Origin: Ruminococcaceae bacterium UBA7212
GTDB taxonomy: Bacteria > Bacillota > Clostridia > Oscillospirales > Acutalibacteraceae
Reading direction: 5' to 3'
NCBI GenBank assembly: GCA_002490525.1
Contig: DKUE01000031.1
Coordinates: 6,386-49,876, forward strand
Length of the DNA: 43,491 bases
How positions within the stretch are numbered: the first letter of the stretch is position 1; the number at the start of each line of letters is the position of its first letter. Shown here piece by piece: positions 7,278 to 15,104 of the stretch. Under the pieces are notes generated by a model. That model was not told the origin of the DNA, did not search any database, and worked only from the letters and a program-made list of their open reading frames with translations. Both the position numbers and the translations under genes were made by a program.

Positions 7278-8438
7278 ATGGAAGAATTAGATTTAAACGA
7301 ATTGCGGAACGAAATCAACGAAATTGACGCGCAGTTGGTTCCCCTGTTCTTAAAACGTATGGGCATTTCTTTAAAGGTCGCACAGTATAAGCAGGCGAAT
7401 CACAAGCCCGTACTTGACCGTGCCCGAGAGCGGGAGCTTTTGAAGTGCGTTGGCGGGATGGCACAGGATGCCGATTTGGGACTGTATACACGCCTGTTAT
7501 ATTCGGACATCATGGGACTTTCACGTTCTTATCAGCGGAAGTATTTGGAAAACGGTATGTCCGCTTTTGTGCAAAAGGTGCAGACTGCCATACAGTCGCC
7601 GAAGCAGTCGGATTTGCCTGAGGGGGCTGTCGTTGCGTGCCAAGGGGTGGACGGGGCTTATTCCGCGCTTGCGTGCGCACGGCTGTTCAAACGTCCCGAT
7701 ATTCTGTTTTTTGACGCGTGGGAAGGCGTGTTTTCCGCCGTACAGCAGGGACTTTGCCAATACGGAATTCTGCCGATTGAAAACAGTACAGCGGGGTCTG
7801 TAAACCATGTATACGACCTCATGCATCAATACAAATTTCACATTGTCAAAAGCGTGCGCTTAAAAGTAGAGCATGCCTTGCTTGCGAAAAAGGGCGTACA
7901 GCTTTCACAAATCAAAGAAATTTTTTCTCACGAGCAGGCAATCAACCAGTGCAGTCGGTTTTTAAACGGACTTTCAGGTGTCAAGGTCACGGTGTGCGCC
8001 AACACTGCCGCCGCGGCAAAGCGTGTAGCAGAAAGCGACCGCTGTGATATTGCCGCGATTTCTTCCAAAGATTGCATGGAACTGTACGGGCTTGCCTGCC
8101 TTTCAGAAAACATACAGAATTCCGACAGTAATTACACGCGGTTTATCTGTATCGGGAAAGATTTGGAAATCTTTCCCGGCGCGAATAAAACCAGTCTGAT
8201 GCTCACTCTGCCGCACAGGCCCGGCGCACTTTATGATGTATTGTCGCGTTTTTATGCACTGGACATCAATTTATTAAAGCTGGAAAGCCGTCCGCGCCCG
8301 AACAGCGATTTTGAGTTTCGGTTTTATTTCGATGTAGAGGCGTCGGTATATGCGGAGAATTTTTTGCGTATGCTCACAGAACTCGAGGCTTCTACAGAGC
8401 AATTCTGCTATTTAGGCAGTTATACCGAGATTTTGTAA
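7278..8438 (+). CDS. pheA: Bifunctional chorismate mutase / prephenate dehydratase (P-protein)
   Basis: Rearranges chorismate to prephenate and dehydrates it to phenylpyruvate, the committed steps to phenylalanine. Three modules are visible in 386 residues. An AroQ-type helical chorismate mutase covers about 1-85 (LRNEINEIDAQLVPLFLKRM, VLDRARERELL). The prephenate dehydratase domain covers about 110-290 (GVDGAYSALACARLF, LPIENSTAGSVNHVYDLM, DSNYTRFICIG with the TRF catalytic motif). A C-terminal ACT domain from about 300 has HRPGALYDVLSRF and LLKLESRPR, the GAL and ESRP motifs that bind Phe for feedback. Start 7278 gives MEELDLNELRNEI; GGGTGGGAAA just upstream is the likely ribosome site. It is the last gene of the operon. 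The mutase product also feeds TyrA. Confidence 0.95.
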   Translation: MEELDLNELRNEINEIDAQLVPLFLKRMGISLKVAQYKQANHKPVLDRARERELLKCVGGMAQDADLGLYTRLLYSDIMGLSRSYQRKYLENGMSAFVQKVQTAIQSPKQSDLPEGAVVACQGVDGAYSALACARLFKRPDILFFDAWEGVFSAVQQGLCQYGILPIENSTAGSVNHVYDLMHQYKFHIVKSVRLKVEHALLAKKGVQLSQIKEIFSHEQAINQCSRFLNGLSGVKVTVCANTAAAAKRVAESDRCDIAAISSKDCMELYGLACLSENIQNSDSNYTRFICIGKDLEIFPGANKTSLMLTLPHRPGALYDVLSRFYALDINLLKLESRPRPNSDFEFRFYFDVEASVYAENFLRMLTELEASTEQFCYLGSYTEIL

Positions 8439-8519
8439 GGAATTGCCGTTTTCTGTCATTTTGTTATTTTTATGTTGTTTTTGTTTACAAAACGTTCAAT
8501 AAATAGCTATTTTCCGGAA

Positions 8520-8676
8520 ATATTTTATCCTTATACTAAAGGCATCAAATCAAGAGAGACACTTGATTTGGTCGAACAGAATTACCCCCTTCTGTTTGAA
8601 GAACTTTTTCATTTCTCCCCCTTCTTTTTCAACAAAAGAGAAAAACCGTCTGAGCTCCCCCTCAGGCGGTTTTTTC
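8520..8676 (+). ncRNA. Candidate small RNA with C-rich loops (or structured pheA 3' UTR)
   Basis: No gene fits between pheA and dut, but the stretch is structured. Hairpin 1 pairs 8546-8554 with 8562-8570. Hairpin 2 pairs 8573-8581 with 8590-8598 and shows the loop TTACCCCC. A single-stranded CTCCCCCTTC follows at 8615-8624. The last hairpin, 8645-8654 with 8661-8670, has the loop CTCCCC and a T run at 8670-8675. C-rich unpaired motifs complementary to ribosome binding sites are typical of RsaE/RoxS-like small RNAs of Gram-positive bacteria. Possible promoters are TTTACA at 8484 with TATTTT at 8508, or a lone TATACT at 8532. It may instead be only the pheA 3' UTR. Confidence 0.4.
8641..8676. 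terminator. Bidirectional intrinsic terminator between pheA and dut
   Basis: Stem ACCGTCTGAG (8645-8654) pairs with CTCAGGCGGT (8661-8670), one G-U pair, loop CTCCCC. It is flanked by AAAAA on the left and a T run on the right, so it can end pheA transcription on the plus strand and the zapA-U32-dut transcript on the minus strand. Confidence 0.85.
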
Positions 8677-8698
8677 TTGCTTATTTTCGGTTCGTTTT

Positions 8699-9142
8699 TT
8701 ATTTTGTTCCCGTAGAGCCGAAACCGCCTGTGCCGCGTTCGGTCTCGTCTAAGTTTTCTGTCTCTTCTACGGGCATAACGGAAACGGGCATTACCACAAG
8801 CTGTGCAATGCGTTCACCGGGTTGTATGGTATATGGTTCTTGCACCTGATTAATCACGCCGACCTTGATTTCACCGCGGTAATCGCTGTCTATGACACCG
8901 ACGGAATTGAGCAACCCGATACCGTGCTTAATCGACAGCCCGCTGCGTGCAAATATAAATGCGCCGTACTGTGCGCTCGGCAGTGCAATGGCGAGTCCGG
9001 TGGGAATCAACGCGGTTTCCCCGCCGCGAAGCGTTAAAGGTTCATCGATGCATGCGCAAAGGTCCAAGCCCGCACTGCCCTCGGTGGCGCGGTGCGGAAT
9101 GACCGCGTTCTTATGTACTTTTTTGATTTTTAAGGTTTCCAT
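8699..9142 (-). CDS. dut: Deoxyuridine 5'-triphosphate nucleotidohydrolase (dUTPase)
   Basis: Hydrolyses dUTP to dUMP and pyrophosphate, keeping uracil out of DNA and supplying thymidylate synthesis. The 147-residue trimeric-type dUTPase shows all five motifs in order: AGLDL (about 24-28), FARSGLSIKHGI (about 63-74), GVIDSDYRGEIKVGVIN (about 81-97), GERIAQLVV (about 107-115) and the C-terminal RGTGGFGSTG (about 134-143). Its ATG overlaps the U32 peptidase stop as TAATG, with AGGTG just upstream, so it is the last gene of the zapA operon and translationally coupled. Confidence 0.95.
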   Translation of the reverse strand: METLKIKKVHKNAVIPHRATEGSAGLDLCACIDEPLTLRGGETALIPTGLAIALPSAQYGAFIFARSGLSIKHGIGLLNSVGVIDSDYRGEIKVGVINQVQEPYTIQPGERIAQLVVMPVSVMPVEETENLDETERGTGGFGSTGTK

Positions 9143-11169
9143 TATTCAACACCTCTGTAAAATAGTCCTCGGGTATATTCGCCGACAGGCGCAACTCCCG
9201 TCGTGTATGCACGCAGAACCGCGGCGCACTCTTCCTTTGTTTCGGTTGTGAAATCATACAAATGAAAATCCACATTGCGGATTTCCGAAAGCCTGTCCCC
9301 CATGTAAGTCGGACGCGAATTGAATACTTCAGAGAATCCGTTTTCGCAAAGCACGGGAAAGAAAATTCCCTTACGGTCGGTCAGTCCGCTTTTGCGCCCG
9401 CACTCTTTGCAGGATTTCCCGTTTTTCACAGGGCAGTTCCGCGTGAGCATCAGCGGGGTCCTGCCGTATACGCATACGCCGCGCGGCAAACTGCCGCCCA
9501 AAGCTGCGATTTGCGAAACAGTTAATTCGTTGGAAAGTGTTGCCTCTGCTGCACCGATTTCCGCAAGCTCCTCAAGCGCCAATGTATTGAATATGTTGAG
9601 AAACGCTCCGCCGATAATTTCCACATTGGCACGTTTTGCGAGGGCAACGGCGTCCAGTGTATCACACATCGCATAAGCGGCACCGCTTATTTTCAGCATC
9701 TCTGAAATTTTTTCTTCCGCACCGAATAGCCCGCGCGGCAGATATACGCCTGCGCGACAGTGTTCCAATACTGCGCGCGGTGTGCCGAGCGGTAAAAATA
9801 TGCGGTCCGCCGATACGTTGTCAGGCACCTGCGCCGCACTGCGGAAGCGGAGATACCGTTTCACAGCACCCGCTGTATGTGCAGAAAAATCCAACGGTAT
9901 ATTTACGGTGTGCTTTGGCTTTGCCGTACATATTTGTGCTTCCAGTTTTTCCAGCACACTGCGCCGCAATGCATTTAAGACGGACAGAGGCAGACTGACA
10001 TTTTCGGAAAGCGTACAGGCGATATGCCGTGCGTAAAAAACCGTGCCGCCGCACTTTTGCAGCTGTGTGTGCGCCTTTTCTTCGGTCAGCGGTACGTTTT
10101 TTGCCGCTTCACAGAGCACTTCCTGCGTTGCCGAAGCACGGTATGCACCGCACACTGCCTGCAAGGTCGGCACTTCGCCGACTTTTGCACATAAGGTGAA
10201 ATCCACAGGGCGTACGGCGCGTTCTTTTTCATACAGCGCGGCGTATTTTTTGAAAAGTGCATTGGTTGCTGCCGTCACGTTTTCCTTTTCGCGTGTGCCG
10301 AACATTTCTTTGCCGAGCGAATTTGTGAAATACCCATCCGTAAAGCCCGAACGGGAAAACAGTGCACCGAGTTCCGTCTTTTGCTGTGCGGTATATGTAT
10401 CCGACAACGCCGATTTGCAGGCGGTTACCGCCGCCGCAACATATTCGGGGCGTTTCATTCTGCCTTCGATTTTAAAGGAATCTATACCGAGTACGGCGAG
10501 CGTTTCCATGTTTTCCAACAGCGATAAATCCTTTAGACTCAAATCGTGCCCTGTCCCGCCCTCGGCGGCAAACTGCAAACGGCAGGGTTGGGCGCAAAGC
10601 CCGCGGTTGCCGCTGCGAGAGCCCAGCATCGCGCTTAAAAGGCACTGCCCCGACACACACATGCATAAAGCGCCGTGTACAAACACTTCCAACTCCAACG
10701 GTTTTTCCTGACAAAGAGACGCGATTTCCGATTCGGACAGCTCTCGCGGCAGTACCGCACGGGAGAACCCACGGGAACGCAACAGCTCTAATCCCGCCCG
10801 TGTGCCGATAGACATTTGCGTAGACGCGTGCTTTTCCATATCGGGGCACATTTGCCGTACCAGGCGCAGTGCACCCAAATCCTGCAAAATCAGCGCATCT
10901 GCCGACGCTTCGCAGACGTGTTCCACGGTCTGACGCAAATCGGTAAGCTGACTGTCAGTAACCAGAGTATTCAGCGTAATGTGAAACCGCACGCCGTGCA
11001 GACGGCAAAACGCGGCGGCGCGCTCCAGCGCGTCACCGTCAAAATTGGCAGCATTTCTGCGGGCATTAAAATCGCCCGCACCGAAATATACAGCGTCTGC
11101 ACCGCTACGTACGGCGGCAAGCAATGCATCCTCACCGCCGCAGGGGGCTAAAATTTCAGGCTTTGTCAT
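9142..11169 (-). CDS. U32 family peptidase / RlhA-like protein
   Basis: A 675-residue cytoplasmic U32-family protein. The N-terminal catalytic-like region has EILAPCGGEDALLAAVRSGADAVYFG (about 5-30), LEVFVHGALCMCVSGQCLLSAMLG (about 155-178) and SRSGNRGLCAQPCRLQF with clustered cysteines, then SLKDLSLLENM and DSFKIEGRMKRPEYVA. A long C-terminal extension ends with an additional Cys group (NCPVKNGKSCKECGRKSG) and RPTYMGDRLSEI. Some members are annotated as collagenase-like proteases, but related proteins (RlhA, TrhP, UbiU/V) act in RNA hydroxylation or oxygen-independent hydroxylation with an Fe-S cluster, which the cysteines fit better here. Its start overlaps zapA as ATGA. Substrate unknown. 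Confidence 0.85.
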   Translation of the reverse strand: MTKPEILAPCGGEDALLAAVRSGADAVYFGAGDFNARRNAANFDGDALERAAAFCRLHGVRFHITLNTLVTDSQLTDLRQTVEHVCEASADALILQDLGALRLVRQMCPDMEKHASTQMSIGTRAGLELLRSRGFSRAVLPRELSESEIASLCQEKPLELEVFVHGALCMCVSGQCLLSAMLGSRSGNRGLCAQPCRLQFAAEGGTGHDLSLKDLSLLENMETLAVLGIDSFKIEGRMKRPEYVAAAVTACKSALSDTYTAQQKTELGALFSRSGFTDGYFTNSLGKEMFGTREKENVTAATNALFKKYAALYEKERAVRPVDFTLCAKVGEVPTLQAVCGAYRASATQEVLCEAAKNVPLTEEKAHTQLQKCGGTVFYARHIACTLSENVSLPLSVLNALRRSVLEKLEAQICTAKPKHTVNIPLDFSAHTAGAVKRYLRFRSAAQVPDNVSADRIFLPLGTPRAVLEHCRAGVYLPRGLFGAEEKISEMLKISGAAYAMCDTLDAVALAKRANVEIIGGAFLNIFNTLALEELAEIGAAEATLSNELTVSQIAALGGSLPRGVCVYGRTPLMLTRNCPVKNGKSCKECGRKSGLTDRKGIFFPVLCENGFSEVFNSRPTYMGDRLSEIRNVDFHLYDFTTETKEECAAVLRAYTTGVAPVGEYTRGLFYRGVE

Positions 11170-11537
11170 TGGTTGTCGCTTTGCGGTGCAAATAAATTCA
11201 TTTGATTGGATTTTGCTTTGGCCTCTGTGCGTACACGGTCCAGCTCGCGCTTATAAAAATCGCGCTCCGTCTGTGCTTCGGATGCATCTTTCAGGTAATC
11301 CTTAATCTGTGCACGGTAGCCCTCGGCGGTCTGTTCCGATTTTCTCGCTTTGTCGGCAAATTCAATCGCCACAAGCACTGCCGCCTGATTGGTGGACATA
11401 AACGGATTTGCCCCTTGCAGTTCTTTCATTTTGCTGTCGATTTCCGTCGCGATTTCATTGGTATACTCTACGGTTTCATCCGTGATGAGTGAATAATTTA
11501 CACCCGCGATGGTCACCTTGACTCTGTTTCTTTCCAT
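11166..11537 (-). CDS. zapA: Cell division protein ZapA
   Basis: A small FtsZ-ring-associated protein that bundles FtsZ filaments. The 123-residue sequence starts RNRVKVTIAGVNYSLITDE, the typical beta-rich head. IDSKMKELQGANPFMSTNQAAVLVAIEFADKA follows, and then a charged coiled coil of about residues 60-110. The C-terminal tail NLFAPQSDNQ is low complexity. Start 11537 has AGGTG about 6 nt upstream; a GTG at 11546 overlaps that site. It is the first gene of a three-gene operon (zapA-U32-dut) behind a clear promoter at 11577-11605; zapA-U32 adjacency is recurrent in Firmicutes. Confidence 0.9.
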   Translation of the reverse strand: MERNRVKVTIAGVNYSLITDETVEYTNEIATEIDSKMKELQGANPFMSTNQAAVLVAIEFADKARKSEQTAEGYRAQIKDYLKDASEAQTERDFYKRELDRVRTEAKAKSNQMNLFAPQSDNQ

Positions 11538-11576
11538 ATCCAACACCTAAAATCCATAGATTTGTCTGTTTTTTCT

Positions 11577-11605
11577 ATTATACTTGAAAATGCGAAAAAC
11601 TGCAA
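11577..11605 (-). promoter_or_regulatory. SigA-type promoter of zapA-U32-dut
   Basis: On the minus strand TTGCAG (11600-11605) and TATAAT (11577-11582) are separated by 17 bp. The predicted start is near 11570, about 33 nt before the zapA start. Confidence 0.75.
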
Positions 11606-11863
11606 CCTTTTGTATGGGAGATATAAACAAACGAGATGAAAAAACAGTCTGTCATTCCGAGCCGTAGGCGAAGCATCTTCCGAGGCACGTAAATTGGATT
11701 ACGCCGTAGATTCTGCGGCGGAAGCAAATTTTTCGAATTCCGGCACTCTTTTGTCTGCTTTGCAGACCTTTCCCCCGTCAGAAGCCCACGCCTTACAAGG
11801 ATTGCCTGCTGCCGTCGGGCTGTGTGCGGTTTTTGCGAGCGAACGCAGTTCGCCCTACCGGCT
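11606..11863. other. Intergenic stretch with a dispersed-repeat-like segment
   Basis: No convincing gene. GTCATTCCGAGC at 11651 followed by GGCGAAGC resembles other intergenic copies in the window (see 43471). TGTCTGCTTTGCAGAC near 11752-11767 is a short inverted repeat. The stretch is probably degenerate extragenic repeat material between the zapA promoter and the acetyltransferase end. Confidence 0.4.
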
Positions 11864-12337
11864 TTAATCCAGTATAAATTCCATATACTGCCGCTGTTTC
11901 TGCATGCCGATTTTTTCATAGAATCGAATCGCATCTTCGTTGCAAGCCCAAACATTCAAATCCAAGTTATAGCAATGCAGTTCGCGCGCCTGTTCCACGG
12001 CACGCGCCATTAAAGCGCGTCCGATGCCGCCCTTTTGTGCGGATTTATCCACGCACAAATCGTCTACATACAGTGTGCGGTACGGCCTTTGTGTGAAAAA
12101 CGGGTCGTTTTTTTCTTCTAAAATGCACATCACATACCCGTTGACGCAGTCGTTTTCATCCACGGAAACAAAAATATATTCGTTGTCCTTTTGAAATTTT
12201 TCAATAAGGGCGGGGATATCGTATTTGGGACTTTCTCCCGCAAAAATATCGGGACGCCCTTTGTGATGCAGTTTGACGATATCCTCTAAAAGCGCGTGTA
12301 CCCGCGGCGCGTCCTTTGACTGTGCTTTGCGAATCAT
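11864..12337 (-). CDS. GNAT family N-acetyltransferase
   Basis: A 157-residue single-domain acetyl-CoA-dependent acetyltransferase. The acetyl-CoA loop is KSAQKGGIGRALMARAVEQA (about 98-117), in which Q-K-G-G-I-G-R-A replaces the usual Q/RxxGxG/A. YVDDLCVD precedes it and a C-terminal NEDAIRFYEKIGMQ follows, the normal GNAT ending. Start 12337 follows AGGAGA on the minus strand. It lies downstream of glgA, separated by 127 nt holding two large hairpins, so it may not be cotranscribed with the glycogen genes. Substrate not predictable. Confidence 0.88.
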   Translation of the reverse strand: MIRKAQSKDAPRVHALLEDIVKLHHKGRPDIFAGESPKYDIPALIEKFQKDNEYIFVSVDENDCVNGYVMCILEEKNDPFFTQRPYRTLYVDDLCVDKSAQKGGIGRALMARAVEQARELHCYNLDLNVWACNEDAIRFYEKIGMQKQRQYMEFILD

Positions 12338-12357
12338 TGTTTTTTCTCCTTGTGTAT

Positions 12358-12451
12358 AGGGTTAACCGACAAATCCAGCCCCGAAAATCGGGTTCGAATT
12401 TGTCGGTTAACCCTGAAACCTGCGGGACGGCAAATACCGCCCCGCAGGTTT
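12358..12451. repeat. Two back-to-back hairpins between glgA and the acetyltransferase
   Basis: Inverted repeat A: 12358-12374 pairs perfectly over 17 bp with 12398-12414, with an inner CCCGA/TCGGG pairing. Inverted repeat B: 12416-12426 pairs with 12441-12451 (11 bp) and extends inward by GGC-type pairs after one mismatch. B lies just beyond the glgA stop and may act as its terminator, although no long T run follows. A ends immediately before the acetyltransferase ribosome site. The pair resembles a short palindromic extragenic element. Confidence 0.6.
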
Positions 12452-12464
12452 TACGATTGTGTGC

Positions 12465-13889
12465 TTAATCCTTCAAAACTTCCTTATACAGCTTAATATA
12501 CGCATTGGCAGATTTGCCCCAGCTGTTGTCGCATTCCATCGCACGTTTCATCAAGATTTTCCAACCGTCGGGCTGTCTGTAGCCCTCGAGTGCACGGCGA
12601 ATGGTATACAGCATATCGTGCGCGTTGTAGCTTGCAAAGGTAAAGCCGTTGCCTTTGCCGTCGCCGCTGTCCTGAATACTGTCCCGAAGTCCGCCCGTTT
12701 CGCGAATAATCGGAATTGAGCCGTAGCGAAGTGCAATCATCTGTGAAAGACCGCAGGGCTCGCTCTTGGAAGGCATTAAGAACAAATCCGTGCCTGCATA
12801 GATTTTGCGGGAGAGAGACGGCACAAAACCGAGCTTTAACGCGAATTTGTCAGGATGCTTTGCCGCCATTGCCTTGAAGAATTCTTCATACTGCCACTCG
12901 CCTGAGCCGAGCACGACCATCTGAATATCCTCGGTCGAGAGCAGTTCGTCGAGCACTGCTTTCACAAGGTCAAGCCCTTTATGCCCGACCAAGCGCGTGA
13001 CCATACCCATCAGCGGAACGTCTGCACGCTGCGGCAAGCCCATCAGCTCCTGCAAGGCGCGCTTATTTTCCGCTTTTGCGGAGAAATCCGACGCCGAGTA
13101 GTGCTCAAAGATGTCAGGGTCGGTTTCAGGGTCGTAGCTGACGGTGTCGATCCCGTTGAGAATGCCCGACAGCTTGAAACTGCGCTCGCGGAGAATCGTA
13201 TCCAAGCCGTGGGAATACCACGGGTCGAGGATTTCGTTGGCGTAAGAAGGGCTGACGGTTGTGACACGGTTGGCGGTTTCAATCGCACCTTTCATAAAGT
13301 TCACATCGCCGTCATACTCAATAAGCCCTGTGTCCTGCGGACGAAGCCCCAAAACCTCACTGATTAACTCTTTACCGTATGTGCCCTGATATTGGATATT
13401 GTGAATGGTGAAAATGGTTTTGATATTTTCATACCCCTCACGCGTGGCATACATAGTGCTGTAATACAGCGGAGTGAGTGCAGACTGCCAGTCGTTGCAG
13501 TGAATTATGTCAGGCTTAAAGTCAATGTGCGGAAGCATTTCCAGCACCGCGCGGGAGAAAAACGCAAACCGTTCCGCATCATCGTAATAGCCGTAAATGC
13601 CGTCACGCTTGAAATAATACTGATTGTCGAGCAGATAGTAAATAACGCCGTTTGCTTTGGCTTCGAAAATGCCGCAGTACTGTCTGCGCCATGCCACGGG
13701 GACGGAAATGCTTGTGAGGAAGGTCATGGTATCCTTCAATTCCTGCCGAATGCCGTCATACATCGGCATCACCACACGGCAGCCGATTAAACGTTTACGC
13801 AGTGCCTGCGGCAAGGACCCTGCCACATCGGCAAGTCCGCCCGATGCCATGAAGGGCAGTGCCTCACTGGAGACATATAAAACTTTCAT
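12465..13889 (-). CDS. glgA: Glycogen synthase (ADP-glucose dependent, GT5)
   Basis: Adds glucose from ADP-glucose to the non-reducing ends of alpha-1,4-glucan. The 474-residue protein is a GT-B fold GT5 enzyme. The N-terminal loop reads MASGGLADVAGSLPQAL (about 13-29), in which the Lys of the textbook KTGGL motif is replaced by Ala-Ser-GGL. Later landmarks are HCNDWQSALTPLYY, FTIHNIQYQG, GILNGIDTVSYDPETD, and the C-terminal donor site SKSEPCGLSQMIALRYGSIPIIRETGGL (about 367-394). Last gene of glgB-glgC-glgD-glgA; a 96-nt gap with repeat-like sequence separates it from glgD. GAAAGGAAA precedes the ATG. Confidence 0.95.
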   Translation of the reverse strand: MKVLYVSSEALPFMASGGLADVAGSLPQALRKRLIGCRVVMPMYDGIRQELKDTMTFLTSISVPVAWRRQYCGIFEAKANGVIYYLLDNQYYFKRDGIYGYYDDAERFAFFSRAVLEMLPHIDFKPDIIHCNDWQSALTPLYYSTMYATREGYENIKTIFTIHNIQYQGTYGKELISEVLGLRPQDTGLIEYDGDVNFMKGAIETANRVTTVSPSYANEILDPWYSHGLDTILRERSFKLSGILNGIDTVSYDPETDPDIFEHYSASDFSAKAENKRALQELMGLPQRADVPLMGMVTRLVGHKGLDLVKAVLDELLSTEDIQMVVLGSGEWQYEEFFKAMAAKHPDKFALKLGFVPSLSRKIYAGTDLFLMPSKSEPCGLSQMIALRYGSIPIIRETGGLRDSIQDSGDGKGNGFTFASYNAHDMLYTIRRALEGYRQPDGWKILMKRAMECDNSWGKSANAYIKLYKEVLKD

Positions 13890-13985
13890 ATATTTTTTCC
13901 TTTCAGTAGAGAACGCTTTACGCGCCCGCGGGCAACTGAAGACAGCCGCCCCTACGGATAATCTTTTACCTTGCGGGAGAATCGC
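13890..13985. repeat. GC-rich repeat-like segment in the glgD-glgA gap
   Basis: The gap contains CGCCCGCGGGCAACTGAAG and CAGCCGCCCCTACGGATAA at about 13921-13961, unlike the AT-rich gaps elsewhere. Similar GTAGGG/CCCTAC pieces occur near 11850, 24237 and 27088. Probably a fragment of a dispersed extragenic repeat; copy number outside this window is unknown. Confidence 0.3.
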
Positions 13986-15104
13986 TTAAATCACAATGCC
14001 TTTGCCGACGAATACGGGGTAATTTTCCGCGCCGGAAAGCGTTTTGTTCGGTGTAATCGCGACACTTTTATCGGTAATGGTATAGTTCAGCGTAGACCCC
14101 GTTGCAACAAAACTGCCCTGCATGAGAATCGAATTTTTGACAACTGCGCCTTTTTCTACACGCACACCACGGAACAGAATGGAATTTTCCACTTCGCCGT
14201 CAATAATACAGCCGTCGGCAATCAGCGAATTTTTCACAGTTGAGCCTAAGCCGTAAATGGCGGGCATATCATCGCGGACTTTTGTGTAAACCGGACGGTC
14301 TGCATCAAACAGCTGCGCACAGTTTTGCGGGTCGAGCAAATCCATGCTGGCCTTGAAATAGCTGGCAAGAGAATCAATAGTCCGTGTAAAGCCTTTTGCT
14401 GCAAAGCCGAAAATGCGCAGTTTTTCGGTATTGCCCTGAATGATGTCTCGTTCGAAGGACTCATGGTTAAGGCTGACTGCCTCATTGATTAAACGCTGTA
14501 AGAGTGAGCGCTTCATTAAAATCATGTTCAGGGAATAATCCACTTCGCCCGTGAGATTGGGGGAGAGTGCCACCTGTGTGATGCGCCCGTCCGCCAGCAT
14601 TTGCAATTCCATGATATTGTCAAGCTTCGGCAGAACACCATGCTGATAAACAATCGAAATATCTGCATTGTTGTCCGCATGGAAATCCATCAGCTCGTCA
14701 ATGTCAATGTTCATGACTGCGTTGCAGTCGGAAAGCAGAACATATTCTTCTGTAGACCGTGAAATAAAGCCCATTACACCGCGCAGCATTTCCACACGGT
14801 TGGTATAGTCGCCCATGTTGCTGACTGATGAAAACGGCGGCAGGATAAACATGCCCTCTGTTTTGCGGGAAAGGTCCCACGGTTTTCCGGTGCCTAAATG
14901 GTCCATCAAAGACTGATAATTGCTTTTGGTAATGACGCCGACCTTTTCAATGCCGCTGTTTACCATATTGGAAAGTGCAAAGTCAATCAGGCGGTAACGC
15001 CCTGCGAACGGCACGGAGCCCATGGTGCGCAGCCCCGTAATTTCACTTAAGCACTCGTCATATTTGTTGGAATAAATAATGCCTAAAATATTGTTGCCGG
15101 TCAT
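13986..15104 (-). CDS. glgD: Glucose-1-phosphate adenylyltransferase, GlgD subunit
   Basis: A 372-residue paralogue of GlgC that in Firmicutes forms heteromers with it and modulates ADP-glucose synthesis. It retains the nucleotidyltransferase fold (LRTMGSVPFAGRYRLIDFALSNMVNSGI near 25-52, KVGVITKSNYQSLMDHLGTGKPWDL near 54-78) and a left-handed beta-helix C-terminus (KNSLIADGCIIDGEVENSILFRGVRVEKGAVVKNS). It lacks the GGQGSRL nucleotide loop of GlgC at its start (IIYSNKYDECL instead), so it is probably catalytically weak and regulatory. Its ATG overlaps the glgC stop as TAATG. Confidence 0.92.
   Translation of the reverse strand: MTGNNILGIIYSNKYDECLSEITGLRTMGSVPFAGRYRLIDFALSNMVNSGIEKVGVITKSNYQSLMDHLGTGKPWDLSRKTEGMFILPPFSSVSNMGDYTNRVEMLRGVMGFISRSTEEYVLLSDCNAVMNIDIDELMDFHADNNADISIVYQHGVLPKLDNIMELQMLADGRITQVALSPNLTGEVDYSLNMILMKRSLLQRLINEAVSLNHESFERDIIQGNTEKLRIFGFAAKGFTRTIDSLASYFKASMDLLDPQNCAQLFDADRPVYTKVRDDMPAIYGLGSTVKNSLIADGCIIDGEVENSILFRGVRVEKGAVVKNSILMQGSFVATGSTLNYTITDKSVAITPNKTLSGAENYPVFVGKGIVI

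Noticed and set aside
8472..8849. Plus-strand 125-codon frame after pheA
   Set aside because: Runs through the terminator and into dut in antisense; no ribosome site. The structured RNA reading explains the sequence better.
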